Source: Nicotiana tabacum
Taxonomy: Eukaryota; Streptophyta; Magnoliopsida; Solanales; Solanaceae
Direction: 5' to 3'
NCBI RefSeq assembly: GCF_000715075.1
Contig: NC_134081.1
Coordinates: 64,235,653 to 64,299,652 of the forward strand
DNA length: 64,000 bases
Shown here: piece after piece, positions 25,004 through 37,229 of the stretch
How positions within the stretch are numbered: the first letter of the stretch is position 1
Layout: each line of letters begins with the position of its first letter
Program-made: the position numbers and the translations under genes
Notes under the pieces: generated by a model
The model's input: the letters and a program-made list of their open reading frames with translations, nothing else
The model's database searches: none
Told to the model about the DNA's origin: nothing

Positions 25004-25209
25004 TGAATTGTTGATTTTTGGGATTAGTATAGACAATATTACTTATGGATTTATTTTATGTATTTCATAGAATTTCAGTTGTTAATTATTAACACTTTGC
25101 TTTTCAATTGTTAAAACTGGTTAATTCTTTAGCTAATGTTGGCTTGCCTAGCAAGTGGATGTTAGGCGCCATCACGACCCCACGATTGGGATTTTGGGTC
25201 ATGACAAGT

Positions 25210-25221
25210 TGGTATCAGAAC
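25210..25221 (+). other. Primer binding site of host family A element
   Basis: TGGTATCAGAAC lies just after the LTR end, one change from the TGGTATCAGAGC of the other copies. It marks the start of the internal region on the plus strand. Confidence 0.83.
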
Positions 25222-25408
25222 ATTAGGTTGGATAGGTCACATGAGTCATGAGCATATTTAGTAGAGTCTGGAGGATTGGTACGAAGACGTCTGTACTTAT
25301 CTTCTAGAGATTGTAGGGCTTTAGGAACATTTCACTTCATTCTTTCTCTATTGTGTGATTTTATTCTGTCATTAAAGTTTGAATCATTCTATTCTAGTTT
25401 CCCCGCAA

Positions 25409-26490
25409 ATGGTGAGGACACGCACAACATCCATAGTCGGGCAGTAGCCGAAACCCCAGGTTGTAGCCACTACCAGGGGTAGGGGCCAGGGTCGAGGTAG
25501 GGGCTGAGGCAGAGCTCAGCCTAGAGCATGCGCATCAGCACTTATTGCAGAGCCTCAGATCGAGAAGAAGGAGGAGATACCTGTCCAGACTACACCAGTT
25601 GGAGCCGCTCAGGTCCCAGAAGGATTCATAGCCACTCCCATACTTCAGAATGCCCTAGTCCGCTTAGTGGGCCTTATGGAGAGTGTGGCTCAGGCTGGAT
25701 TATTTTCTATGGCACTAGCTATCTCTCAGGCTGGGGGAGGAGCCCAGACTTCTGCTACTTACACTCCGAAGCAGATGGATCAAGTATATCACATTCTGGT
25801 GATTCTAGCAGTTGGAGTAGTTCAGCCCGCTATTATTACTCTTTCCGGGGAGAGGCTCACGGTGTCTTTTGAGGGATTGAAGAGGTTGGATAAGTTCACC
25901 AAGCTCTTCCTAATTTATTTTGGTGGTACACTTTCTATGGAACCACAAGATTACTTGGGCCATTGCCATGAGGTGTTGCGCAACATGGGTATTGTGGAGT
26001 CTAATGAAGTCAACTTCGCAGTGTTTCAGATGACCAGCTATGCCAAGAGATTATGGTAGGACTATTTTCGAGGCAGACCAGCAGGTTCACCTCTACTTAC
26101 TTCGGATCAGTTATCATAGCAATTCTTGGAGAAGTTCATTCCTTTTACTCTAAGAGAGGAGTATCGCAGCTAGTTCAAGCGTCTACAGTAGGGTAGCATG
26201 ACTATTACCCAGTACGAGACCAGATTTGTGGACCTATCTTGCCAAGCACTTATCTTGATCCCTAATGAGAGGGAGAGGGTGAGGAGATTCATAGATGTCC
26301 TTACTTTTGGTATCAGGCTATAGATGGCCAATGAGACTGGGGATGATATTTCTTTTCAGCAGATTGTAGAGATTGCTAGACGGATCGAGAGGATTCATGG
26401 TTAGGGTAGAGAGGCGGTATCTAAGAAAATGCCTCGTTATTTTGGTGGTTTCAGTGGTGCCTCATATGGAAGTAGGGGTCATTTCGGTAG
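25409..26490 (+). pseudogene. Decayed gag of host family A element, fused to RT by deletion
   Basis: The start MVRTRTTSIVG matches the gag start of the tandem copies. It is followed by ILQNALVRLVGLMESVAQAG, then FAVFQMTSYAKRLW and a stop at about 26,057, then more stops. The reading ends in FGGFSGASYGSRGHFGR at about 26,485 and jumps directly to reverse transcriptase. The zinc knuckle, the whole protease and the start of RT are missing. The join has a few shared bases (GTTG). Confidence 0.82.
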
Positions 26491-27250
26491 AAGTTGTAGG
26501 ATTTGCTTGTTAAGGGGTTCATTAGACCGAGTGTTTCGCCTTGGGGTTCACCGGTGTTGTTTTTGAAGAAGAAGGATGGAACGATGAGGATGTGTATAGA
26601 CTATCGGCAGTTGAACAAAGTCACTATAAAGAACAAGTATCTATTGTCGAGGATTGATGACTTATTTGATCACCTTCAGGGTGCCAAGGTGTTTTCCAAG
26701 ATTGACTTGAGATCTGGCTACCATCAATTGAAGATTAGGGCATCAGATGTCCCAATGACAGTTTTTCGGACTCGGTATGGTCACTATGAGTTCTTAGTGA
26801 TGTCATTTGGCTTGACTAATGCCCCAGCAGAATTTATGGATTTAATAAACCGGGTGTTCAAGCCCTATATAAATTCTTTTGTGATCATCTTCGTTGAAGA
26901 TATTTTGATTTACTCCCGCAGTCGAGAGGAGCATGAGCAGTATTAGCAGATCGTACGTCAATCTCTGAGAGATCAACAGTCATATGCCAAATTTTCAAAG
27001 TGTGAGTTCTGGTTGGACTCGGTTGCCTTTTAGGGCCATGTTGTATCTTCCGAGGGCATTAAGGTGGATCCTAAGAATATTGAGGCAGTTTAGAACTGGC
27101 CTAGGCCTGCTTTAGCAGCGCTGGTTCATGGAGAGGTTTTCATATATCTCAGCCCTATTGACTAAGCTGACCTAGAAGGGTGCTCTTTTCAGATGGTCCG
27201 ATGAGGGTGAGTTGAGCTTTTAGAAGCTCAATACTGCATTGACTACAACC
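26491..27250 (+). pseudogene. Decayed reverse transcriptase of host family A element
   Basis: Starting inside the domain, the reading shows [49 protein letters not shown] and [13 protein letters not shown]. The active site near 26,895 is FVEDILIYS, so the first catalytic Asp is Glu. A stop follows at 26,944 and another near 27,030. Beyond 27,110 a deletion removes part of the connection to RNase H. Confidence 0.85.
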
Positions 27251-27401
27251 TAAGGTTGGTATGGCCTATAGGTTCGGGATCTTACATTGTGTATTGCGAT
27301 GTATCACATATTGGCCTTGGCATAGTGATGATGCAGGACGGTAGGGTCATTGCCTACGCGTCTCGGCATTTGAAGGTTCATGAGAAGAATTACCCTATGA
27401 A

Positions 27402-28914
27402 TGAACGATCACGTCCAAGTCCATACTCAATATTAAGTGGGAAACAGTCATTGCAATTATAATACCCAACTAGAGTCGGGGTCGAATTCCTCAGGGAGTT
27501 TACAATGGGTGTTGAGGTAAATACTTAAAGAGAGAACGTGAAATAACTAAATTATACTTGCAAACAAAAAGGTGAATGTTGTCCAGTTTTAACACTAAAA
27601 AATTAAACTAAGTGAAAGCAACTAGAGAGAGTAAATTATTTTTGGTGTTTTTATCAATTAAGGAAAAGCCTAGGGATGTAACCTCTACCTAGGTATAAAC
27701 CTAACGGGTATACTAAGTTAATGCTTGTTCAATAGATCGGGGTGTATTATGACTCTCAATTCGCAAGTACCCACTCAATACCTCTCAGTCATAGAGCGAT
27801 TATGCCCAAATTAGCTTTCTCAAGTCCAAATGGGTATCAATCTAAGCAATTGATATGAGTCCAAGTTAGGTTTTCCCTTTCTCTACTTCAAACACTTTAA
27901 TCAAACTAGTCAAAACCTTAACTAGCTCAATTTCTTATTAGCCAAGTTTTTCTAGACTAGGTTCCTCTTTCTCAAGTAAGAACTAAGTCAAATATGCATG
28001 ATTCAATGGTTGTAACCATTAATTCTAGATAAATGCATAAACAAAGCTAAATAAACAACATTCAATCATAAACAAGCATTAGAATTAACAACCCATAAGA
28101 TTTACACACTAGGGTTGGGTCACAACCCTAGATAAAATCTAGCTACTCATACTAGAAGACATAGCAAACAAAGTAGAAGAAGTAACTAAAGCCATAAACT
28201 ACAATTAAAAGATAAAATTAATGGATCTTCTCCAATATTGGTCACAAATTTTCCAAAAAGGTAAAATATAACTGCTACAGTTGTTAGGAATACAAAACTT
28301 GCCCTAAAAGGTGTTTCCCATCTATTTATAGTGTCCAAAACTTCGCTGATAAAAAATGCCCTTCGGGAGATTCTGCGGCCGTACAATTCCATGTGCAGTC
28401 CGCACTTTTCTTCTTCTCTGGCAATGGGAGGAAGTCTGCAGCCACATAATTATCTTTGCGACTGCACTTCAGCTTTAGCAGCCACATAATTTGGTTGCGG
28501 ACCACACTTTCACGAGGCTTCACACTTGGTCTTTTGCACCTTCTCTAAACTTGTCAAACTTTGTCAGTGCGACCAGCTTTTACGACCGCACAATTTGGTG
28601 TGCGGACCGTGCTTTTCAAAAACTCCTTAGAGGCTTCAAGGTTTGTTCTGTGGCTGCACTTCAAATTCTGCGGACCTCATAATCATCTGCGTTCGCAAAA
28701 TTACTTTTGCGGACCACAGTTCTGCCTGCAGTTATCCTTCTTGCCTTTTTGAGATGGAATACTTCTTTTTTAGTTAGATTTTTTCATTAAGCTCAAAACC
28801 TCCAACATGCGTGCAATTCACACAAGTTCATTAGTTTTGCAAATAAAAAACTCTACTTTCAGACTAAAACTAAAGCAAGAAGGTACTAATAAGTGGTTAA
28901 ATCCACACTTATCA
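27402..28914 (-). mobile_element. Probable solo LTR of another retrotransposon family
   Basis: On the plus strand it begins TGAACGATCACG and ends CACTTATCA, which keeps the TG...CA form. The flanks are ATGAA (27,397-27,401) and ATGAC (28,915-28,919), a 4-of-5 target duplication. On the minus strand it starts TGATAAGTGTGG. It has no coding region. At 28,370-28,740 it carries a run of GCGGCCGCAC- and TGCGGACCGCA-like units. Minus orientation is inferred from similarity, from memory, to solanaceous LTRs beginning TGATAAG; the family is unnamed here. Confidence 0.65.
28370..28740. repeat. TGCGGACCGCA-type array in the solo LTR
   Basis: Units such as TGCGGACC, GCGGCCGTAC and TGCGACTGCAC recur with AT-rich or variable spacers. 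The unit differs from the arrays of families A and B but is again a short GC-rich near-palindrome inside an LTR. Confidence 0.6.
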
Positions 28915-29330
28915 ATGACTTAGAGTTGGCAGCCATAGTTCACGCGCTGAAGATTTGGAGTCACTATATATACGACATTCCATGTGAGATCTATATCGAC
29001 CATTGGAGTCTTCTGCACCTATTCAAGTAGAAAGACCTTAATTTATGGTAGCGGAGATTGTTAGAGTTGTTGAAAGACTATGATATCACCATATTATATC
29101 ATCGGGGGAAGGCCAATGTAGTGGCTGATGCATTGAGCCGGAAGGCAGAAAGCATGGGTAATTTGGCATATTTACTGGTAGCAGAGAATACATTAGCCAT
29201 GAATGTTCAGGCTTTGGCTAATTGGTTTGTGAGATTGGATGTTTCGGAGCCTAGCCGGATTCTTGCTTGTATTATGGCACAGTCTTCATTGTTGGAGCGT
29301 ATCAAGGATTTCCAGTTTGATGATCCGAAC

Positions 29331-30768
29331 TTGTTAGTGTTGAAGGATACGGTGCAGTGGGGAGGTACTAAGGAGGTTGTGATTGGTGATGATGGTGTTA
29401 TGCAGCTTCAGGGCCGGATTTGTGTTCCAAGTGTTGATGGGCTGAGAGAGTTGGTCCTTTAGGAGGCTCACAGTTCGTGCTATTCCATTCACCCAGGTGT
29501 CACAAAATATATACCATGACTTGAAACAACACTATTGGTGGCGAAGGATGAAGAAATACATCGCTGCTTATGTATCTCGGTGTTTGAATTGTCAACAGGT
29601 GAAGTATGAACATTAGAAACCAGGTGGATTGACTAAGAGATTGGATATACCAGAGTGGAACTGGGAGCACATCACTATGTCTTTTGTGGTAGGCTTACCA
29701 CGGACCTTGAGAAAAATTGATGCAGTCTAGGTTATTGTGGACCGGTTGCCTAAGTCCGCACACTTCATTCCGGTGGAGACTTCCTATTCTTCAGAGCGGT
29801 TAGCTCAGATTTACATCTAGGAGATTATCGCCTGCTCGACATGCCCATTTCCATCATTTTTAATCGAGGCACGCAGTTCACATCATATTTTTGGAAAGTC
29901 GTGCAGTGTGAGTTGGGCACGCGGGTTGAGCTGAGTACAATATTTCATACTCAGATGGACAGACAGTCCGGGCACACTATTCAGATCTTGGCGGATATGT
30001 TACTCGCCTGTGTTATGGATTTCAAAGGTTCATGGGACCAGTTCTTACTTCTAGCAGAGTTCTCCTACAACAAAAGGTACAAGTCGAGTATTTAGATGTC
30101 GTCGCGCGAGGCATTATATGGGAGGCGTGTCGTTTGCTGATTGGTTGGCTTGCGCCCGAAGAGTCTAGATTTTTAGGCATTGATTTGGTTTGTGATGCTA
30201 TGGAGAAGGTTAAGGTGATCCAGAAGTGACTTCGTACAACTCAGTCTAGATAGAAGATTTATGCGAACCAGAAGGTCCAAGATGTAGCTTACATGGTGGA
30301 TGAGAAGGTTCTTCTCCGAGTGTCTCCTATGAAGGGCATGATGCGGTTTGGTAAGAAGGGCAAGTTGAGCCCGAGGTTTATTGGCTCGTTCGAGATCCTA
30401 CAGAGAGTTGGGAAGGTTGCTAATAGGCTTGCATTGCCTCCTAGCCTAGCAGGGGTACATCCGGTATTTATGTTTCCATGCTTCAGAAGTATCATAAGGA
30501 TAGCTCAAATATTTTGGACTTCAGCACGGTGCAGCTTGATGAAAATCTGGCCTATGAGGACGAGTCGGTAGCTATTCTAGACTGGCAGCTTCGTAAATTG
30601 AGATTCAAGAGTTTCCTTCTGCGAAAGTGTAATGGAAGGGTCATTTGATCGAGGATGCTACATGGGAGTCCGAGTCTGACATACGGAGTAGTTACCCCCA
30701 CCTTTTTACCAGTCCAAGTACTTTTTTATGTCCGTTCGAGGACGAGCATTTCTTTTAGAGGTGGAGAA
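29331..30768 (+). pseudogene. Decayed integrase and chromodomain-like tail of host family A element
   Basis: The reading carries the zinc-binding and core regions in several frames. Near 29,841 it reads IIFNRGTQFTSYFW (second catalytic Asp now Asn) and near 29,955 DRQSGHTIQILADML (catalytic Glu now Gly). The C-terminal part follows near 30,293-30,420 (LRVSPMKGMMRFGKKGKL). The tail 30,530-30,760 resembles the chromodomain-like end (AILDWQLRKLRFKS) but is frameshifted. A purine run AGAGGTGGAGAA ends at 30,768, directly before the 3' LTR. Confidence 0.83.
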
Positions 30769-32310
30769 TGTGACGATCCGATAGGTCGTTTTGAGTACTA
30801 GCATTAATTTCCGTGTTACGTGATCTCCATTATATTCATTTGATGTTTCTTGATTTGTGTGCGTGGTTCGTATCGTTTTCCAAAAAGTTTTTACATAAAA
30901 ATTCGAAGAAAAAGTAATTTTAGGCTTAAAATAGAACTTTAGTTAACACGGTCAACATTCTTGGTATACGACCTCGGATCGGTATTTTGACGATTCAGGT
31001 AGGTTCGTATGATATTTTTGGACCTTTACGCACTTTTGGTTGGGGTCCAGGATGACCCGAGCGCATTCCGGTGCATTATGTGAAAATATGTTTTCAAGTT
31101 GAAAATCATGAGTTTTGATGACCGATTCATGTTATTTGATGTTATTTTGATGATTTGAGGTAGTGATCAAGTTTATATAATATTATTACACTTGTGTGCA
31201 TATTTGGTTTGGAGCCCGAGGGGCTCGATTTCGGATGCGTTACGGAAGTGTTTGAACCATTGAGAAACTACTGATGCATTACCAGTTGCTGGTGTCTGAT
31301 GTAGATCTCGCAGTTGTGAGGTTTGGCTCGTAATTGCTAGCCTCGCTTTTGCAAATAAGAATTCATATTTGCGAGCAAGGCCTAGGCTGAGTGACCTCGC
31401 ATTTGCGAAGTTTGGGCATCCGCTTTTGCGAACATCCTTGTCGCATTTGTGACCACTGGTAGCTATTGTCATCTTCGCATTTGCGAAGAATTTGGGCACA
31501 TTTAAGATGGGGGACCTTTCGCATTTGCGAACAAAGTGTCGCATTTGAGAACAAAGTGTCGCATTTGCCACTTCTGGGCACCTGATGCACTGATCGCATT
31601 TGCGATCCGTGTTTTGCATTTGGGCTGTTCGCAATCGCGATACTTGTGGCTAGGTAAAATAGGGAAAAAATGGGACTTAGCTCATTTTACACCATTTCTA
31701 AACCTTAAACGCTCTAGAGGCGATTTTCTTGAGAACTTTTCCTCTTAAAATCATTGTTAAGTAACTCTAATCCACTTTCTTTCAATTCCCTATTACTTTT
31801 CATGAGTTTTTTAAACATCAAATCTAGGATTTTCATGATAGAAATTAGGGATTTGGGTAGAATTTAGGGATTTTACAAAATTGAGGTCGGATTTCGAAAC
31901 AAATCACATAGCCGGACTCGAGGGTGAATGTGTAATCAGATTTTGGTCCAGATATCGGATTTTGACCAAGCGAGCCCGGAGTTGACTTTTGTTGACCTTT
32001 TCAAATTCATCAAAGATTGAACCTTTTCATTTGTGGGTAGTTTTTAAAGCTTAATTTGAATTGTTGGAATGATATTTGGTTAGATTTGGTTGGTTTGGAG
32101 GCTTGATCGAAAGGCAACGCCGTGGTTGATTATTGAGTTGGTTGAGCAAAGAGGTAAGTGTTGTATCTAACCTTGACTTGAGGGAATTAGGACTTGTTGG
32201 TCTATTTGTTGTGTGACTTATGTGGGGAAACGGCGTATATACGAGGTGACGAGTGTATATGCGTCGTCATGGGATTAAATCATGCGAAATTGGGCTATAT
32301 ACTTTCATGT
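30769..32310 (+). mobile_element. Family A 3' LTR of host element, broken by a family B element
   Basis: It starts TGTGACGATCCGATAGGTCG and shows the empty site for the family B insertion seen in LTRs a and b. About half of a 3.0-kb LTR is present. It is cut at CTTTCATGT (32,310), where a minus-strand family B LTR begins. The rest of this LTR is not found in the window. Confidence 0.83.
31305..31665. repeat. CGCATTTGCGA palindromic array in host 3' LTR
   Basis: This is the plus-strand counterpart of the arrays at 3,490-3,835 and 14,455-14,870, and of 20-150 in the other half of the pair. Units read TCGCATTTGCGAA. A short direct duplication ACAAAGTGTCGCATTTG occurs near 31,530-31,570, which is a sign of unit gain. 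Confidence 0.78.
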
Positions 32311-33843
32311 TGTCACGACCCAATTCTCGCTATAGGTCGTGATGGCACCCAACGTCGCCGTTAGGCAAACCAACGATAAACTATCAACTTACTTATTCAT
32401 TTTGCCTTTGAAATCATGCATTTTATTAAATATAAAATTAAAGCATTGAAAATTATGGGTACATACAATATTAGTAAGATATCAAATTAAAAGGTGACAA
32501 TATTAAGCTAAACCATTATCATCTACTAGAATATCCCAAAACCCAGTGTCACAAGTGCATGAGCATCTACTAGAAAGTACAATACCAATACAACATTTGT
32601 CTGGAATGCAAAATAGACAGGATAATATAAATGGAAATGATGGAGACTCCATGTGTTGCGGATCGTATCATGGGATGCAGCTCACCGTAAAGTCCCCTAA
32701 ATAGTTGTGCCTTTGCGCCCAAATGACCATCGGAAATATACCTGCACAATAAGTGCATAAGTGTAGCATTAGTATGTAAATTAACATGTACCCAGTAAGT
32801 ATCTAACCTAACCCCGGAGAAATAGTGACGAGGAGTCGACATCAATACTTACTAGTGGTCCAATAAATCAATATATTAAATTATAAATGAATATGAAACA
32901 CAACAACAATAATGAGGTAAGAACTCTAACTACAAAATTCTCCAACATTATGACAATATGAATTTCTCAAATCTCATATACTATCTCAACAGATAAGAAA
33001 TATAAAGTGCTATCTCAAACAGTTAAGGAATATCATATGAATGCCAAGTCTCAGTCAAAAGGGAAATCTCATGAATATCTGGACTCCTAGTGGTATTATG
33101 CACGAGTTATGCCGGGATCGTACGGCCCGATCCAAAATTATGTGTACACTGCCGAGGGTCGACCGGCGCGAACCATAGATGCATCTCAAATATACTGCCG
33201 AGGCATTCGACCCCGATCCCCAGGAAGAGAAGAAACTTATCAAATTACGACCACGTATTTGCAATGCACGAATAGGAACACAAAGTAATCATTTTTTTTT
33301 ACCAACAATCAAATATTCCGCTAATCAACTCAAGGTAATGATATTCGACCTAACATGATCTCTAATCAGATTTCATTTATAAATTTTAGGTAATTAAACT
33401 AACAAGTTGAATTCAGATAATACAAATATTCCATGATAAAGTCCTAAGTCTCCCCGGACATAAGCACGATTTTAGCTACGTACGGACTCTCGTCACCTCG
33501 TGCGTACGTGGCTCCCACAACAAGTAGCACATAACAAATGTAACACCTACAGGGTAGTTTCCCCCTCACAAGGTTAGACAAGAGACTTACCTCGCTCCGA
33601 AATTCAATACCCGATTCCAACGCCTCTCTAACACCTCAAATCGATGAAAAACGATCCAAAACTAATCAAACAATGTGCAAACCAATCAAAATATACTCCA
33701 ATACTCGTAATGTAACAATTTATAGCAAATTCCCAACTCTGCTCGAAAAGTCAACAAAGTCAACCCCGGACCCACGTGCTCGGATTCCGAAATTTTTTGA
33801 AGATAACCATTACTCATAACACCAAGAACTCAAATATATGATT

Positions 33844-33889
33844 TATTCCCAACTCCATGTCCACGTAATTGGACATGGAGTTGGGAATA
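33844..33889. repeat. Perfect 19-bp inverted repeat with 8-nt loop
   Basis: Left arm 33,844-33,862 (TATTCCCAACTCCATGTCC) is the exact reverse complement of 33,871-33,889; the loop is ACGTAATT. The family B copies at 4,558 and 15,549 do not show this hairpin at the matching place. Confidence 0.9.
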
Positions 33890-34104
33890 CCAAATTCTAG
33901 GTTTTCTTCCGAAATCCCACAATTTCTATAAAATTCCATGTTTAAATCCATATATAATCCATGTATTTATCTTACAACAAGTGGGAATAACTTACCTCAT
34001 GATAGATGATGAAACTCTCCCCTCCAAGAGCTCCAACAATCGCCCAACCAAGTGAAAATATAAGGGAAATGGGCTAAGTCCCGAAATAAGAAGCACTCTG
34101 CCCA

Positions 34105-34425
34105 GTCGATCCTTCTTCGCGAACGCGGCAAATCCCTCACATTCGTGAAGCATAGCCAGATTCAGCTCCAGATTTCTTCTTCGCGAACATGAGACAGGGA
34201 TCGTAAACGCAGTGCTCTACAAAGAGACCCCTTCGCGTACACGAAAGCCAAGTCCCCCTGCCCCGCTTCACCTATGCGAACGCGATGCCCTTATCGCGAA
34301 CGTGATGCTCCTCTACCCCATACATTCGCGAACGTGGTACTTACCTCGCAAACTCGTAGCACAAATCCCTAGCAGCCTCAATCCTTCTTCGCGAACGCAT
34401 GCCTCCTTTCGCGTTCGCGAAGAAC
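34105..34425. repeat. TTCGCGAACGCG array in family B 3' LTR
   Basis: Repeated TTCGCGAACGCG and CGCGTTCGCGAA units lie in the same relative place as in the other family B copies, but more diverged and CpG-depleted in parts. Confidence 0.72.
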
Positions 34426-35134
34426 AACACCAGACACCAGCACCAACAATTGCAAAACAAGGAAAAATGATCCGAAACCACCCCAAAACGCACCCAAAGC
34501 CCCTGAGACCCGTCCAATCATACCAATAAGTCCCAATACCTTATCCAAACTTATCCAAAGGCTCGAAACTCCATGAATAACATCAAAACCACGAATCGAT
34601 GATCAAAATCCTTCTTTTAACTTTCAAACATTCAAACTTCACTGAACGCGTCCGAATCATACTTAAACATTCAGGAATGATGCCAAATTTTACATAGAAG
34701 TCACAAATCACAATAAGGACCTATTACAAGGCTCGAAATCTCAAACGGACATCGATAACCCCAAAGTCCCCTTCATAACAAACTTAGGAAATTCTAATAT
34801 CTTTAAAATGCCAACTTTACACAATAAGCGTCGAAACGCCCCAGGACCATCCGATACTCAAATCAAACATATTACCAAGTTCAAAATCATCATATGAACC
34901 TATTGGAACCTTCAAATCCCGATTCTGAGGTCTTTTACTCAAAAATCAAACCTTGGTCAACTCTTTCAACATAAAGCTTCCGAATTGAGAATTATTCCTC
35001 CAAATCAACTCTGAACTCCTCGAAAACCAAAACCAACCACACGTGCAAGTCGTAATATATAAAGTGAAGCTACTCAAGGCATCAAACCGCCGAACGACTC
35101 TCTAGAACTCAAAATGACCGGTTGGGTCGTTATA

Positions 35135-36518
35135 TTCTGCTCCACTTAAACATACGTTCGTACTCGAATATGCCAAGAACCGTCCAGAGTTGCCCAAAAT
35201 CACAGTTTAACACCTCGTGCCCCTATCAGTGCCACCACAACCCATATGAGCACATTAGCTCAAGCCAGACAGAATGCCCTTCCTGCTACCTTAGCCCACA
35301 AGCCTTAGAACCAAATTCCAACATCTGGAATTCTCTACCTAGTCTGATTCTAACATATGAACAATGCCTCAATCTCAACACGTACTAAAACATGATCATG
35401 CACCCATAAGTTGTAGGCCCATAATAACACCCTCCAACCACAATACATGTAATTTCACGAGCCTGATGCCCGTAATATACCTCATAACACATATAAGACC
35501 TGTCCCAACTCTCGTAATACTGCAACGACGAAAGAGAGGTGTAGAAACTCACAACCACCTGCCAATTCAACAATTCATTGAGTCTTTCCGCTTGTCAAGA
35601 ACCATTACCTCATTCTAAACTTATTAATGACATTTCCCTCTAATATACACTATACAAATCCGATTGCACTAATTTCAGGTCCAACAACCTTATCTCACCC
35701 AGTACAAGTTTCTCAGGCAATAAGCCACTTCAAACACCATCCAAAATCTCATGCGACGCCATCAATGCGCCAACAAGCTACAACCGAATATGGCCAATAA
35801 GGAAAAACAAACTATGGTAAGGAACTACCCAGCTTACATAACATTCAAATCAACCAGAAAAATGCTATGAACTTATCCCAATGGTAAGAAATAACACACA
35901 CAAAATACGTATAAGGAACCGTACTCAATATCTCACTAATGCAGCGTGCAACCCGATCTAAACATCATACTCATGGCGACTTACCACCCGATCCATCAAT
36001 AACAATCGATAAGGAAATACCCATCGAGCTAAAATGCTCATACCCATGAAAAGCCCGAATATCGACCACAAGTATGCCAAATGCATAAACACAACCCTAG
36101 GGAGACATATAGCACCATGTGCTACAAAATGCTAAGCACGACTAGGGTGCAATAAATGACATGTATCTCGAGAGCCATCTCGCTCATATAACACTACAAG
36201 CTACACCGGATCTCAACACACGTGTGAATAATCGAGTCGTATCACAACCCAAATAGCATAAATAGTAGCACCCAAAATAGATGAATGTGGGAATATCATC
36301 CACCACGCCCGAAGTCCCATCCATAAGCAATGTTATGCCAAATAAGCATATCTGGTGTGGTATAAAATATACATTCATATCAGGCCTACCCACGAACCTC
36401 AAAGCCTATTTAGATCATCCCCAAATAGGTATTTAACCTCCCAAAGACCCACAATGACCCTATCAATAACATATACGATCAACCATCAAATCAAGAATAA
36501 ACTTTCACATTCCGCAAT
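35135..36518 (-). mobile_element. Internal piece 1 of the old family B element (non-coding)
   Basis: This is the region next to the 3' LTR. It begins with the polypurine tract and then a CGAGTACGAACGTATG-like sequence on the minus strand that resembles the end of the internal region of related elements. No conserved protein domain can be read in either strand. The next part of the element is found at 46,417, beyond the family C insertion. Confidence 0.6.
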
Positions 36519-37229
36519 TGTAATGACCCGGACGGTTGTTTTGAGTATTTTATCTCTGTTTCCCTATTTATTACCTCCTTTATGTTATATTATTGTTATG
36601 TGATTTACCGGGGTGGTTGGTTTTGGTTTCGGGTGAGTTTCAGAGTGAAATGGGACACTTAGTCCCTAAGTTGGAGGCTAATGTTGAAAGAGTTGACCGG
36701 AGTTTGAATTTTGTGTAGACGATTACTGAATGGCATTTTGACGGTACTAACAGATTTGTATGATAATTTTTGACTTTGGAGCGTGTCCGGATATTGATTT
36801 GGAGGTTCGTAGGCCGTTTTGGCTTGAATTGGCAAAAACTGGAAAGTTGAAGGTTTGGAAGGTTGAGAAGTTTGATGGGGGTTGATTTTATTGATATTTG
36901 TTCTGGATTTTGATTTCGGAAGTTGGAATAGGTCTGTTGTGTCAGTTATGACATGTGTGCAAAATTTGAAGTCAATTGAAGTTGGTTTAGTATGTTTCGG
37001 CATTAGTTTTAGAAGTTAAAAGTTCATAAGTTCATTAGGCTTGAATCGATGTGTGATTAATGGTTTTAGTGTTATTTTATATGATTTGAGGCTTTGAGCT
37101 AGTTCGTATCATGTTTTAGGACTTATTGGTATGTTCGAACGGGATCCCGAGGGCCCCGGGTGTGTTTCAGATTAAGTTCGGACCAATTGTTCTTGAAATA
37201 AGATTGCTGGTTTTCTGAGTTTGGTATCC

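Larger units (their letters stand above)
23038..25206 (+). mobile_element. Family A LTR, right part of the split host 5' LTR
   Basis: It continues the LTR begun at 1-368, following the same order as the 3' LTR after 31,860 (CAAAATTGA, GGTCGGATTT, AAATCACATA). It ends GGGTCATGACA before a primer binding site. It contains a stem-loop block near 24,150 and an insert of plastid DNA (24,528-25,003). Open frames in it, including those near 23,485-24,140, are chance frames. Confidence 0.8.
27251..29330 (+). pseudogene. RNase H of host family A element, split by a solo LTR
   Basis: The first part (27,262-27,401) reads GSGSYIVYCDVSHIGLGIVM and VIAYASRHLKVHEKNY. The second part (from 28,915) resumes [17 protein letters not shown] sequence after a one-base change, then [25 protein letters not shown] split across 29,058-29,130. 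The 1.5-kb insert at 27,402-28,914 separates them. Without the insert the domain is roughly full length. Confidence 0.8.
32311..35134 (-). mobile_element. Family B 3' LTR of an old minus-strand gypsy element
   Basis: The plus text begins TGTCACGACCCAATTCTCGC, the reverse complement of the family B LTR end, and ends TTGGGTCGTTATA, where TACA is expected. Next to it on the right a purine-rich minus-strand run (AAGTGGAGCAGAATA) serves as polypurine tract. It is therefore the 3' LTR of a minus-strand element and not a solo LTR. It is 2,824 bp long and carries its own GCGA array, stem-loop block (32,745-32,840) and a unique hairpin. Confidence 0.8.

Noticed and set aside
25207..30768. Endogenous pararetrovirus (caulimovirid) sequence
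   Set aside because: Integrase, chromodomain-like tail, LTRs and a polypurine tract are present, and no movement or coat protein motif is seen, so it is a Ty3/gypsy element.
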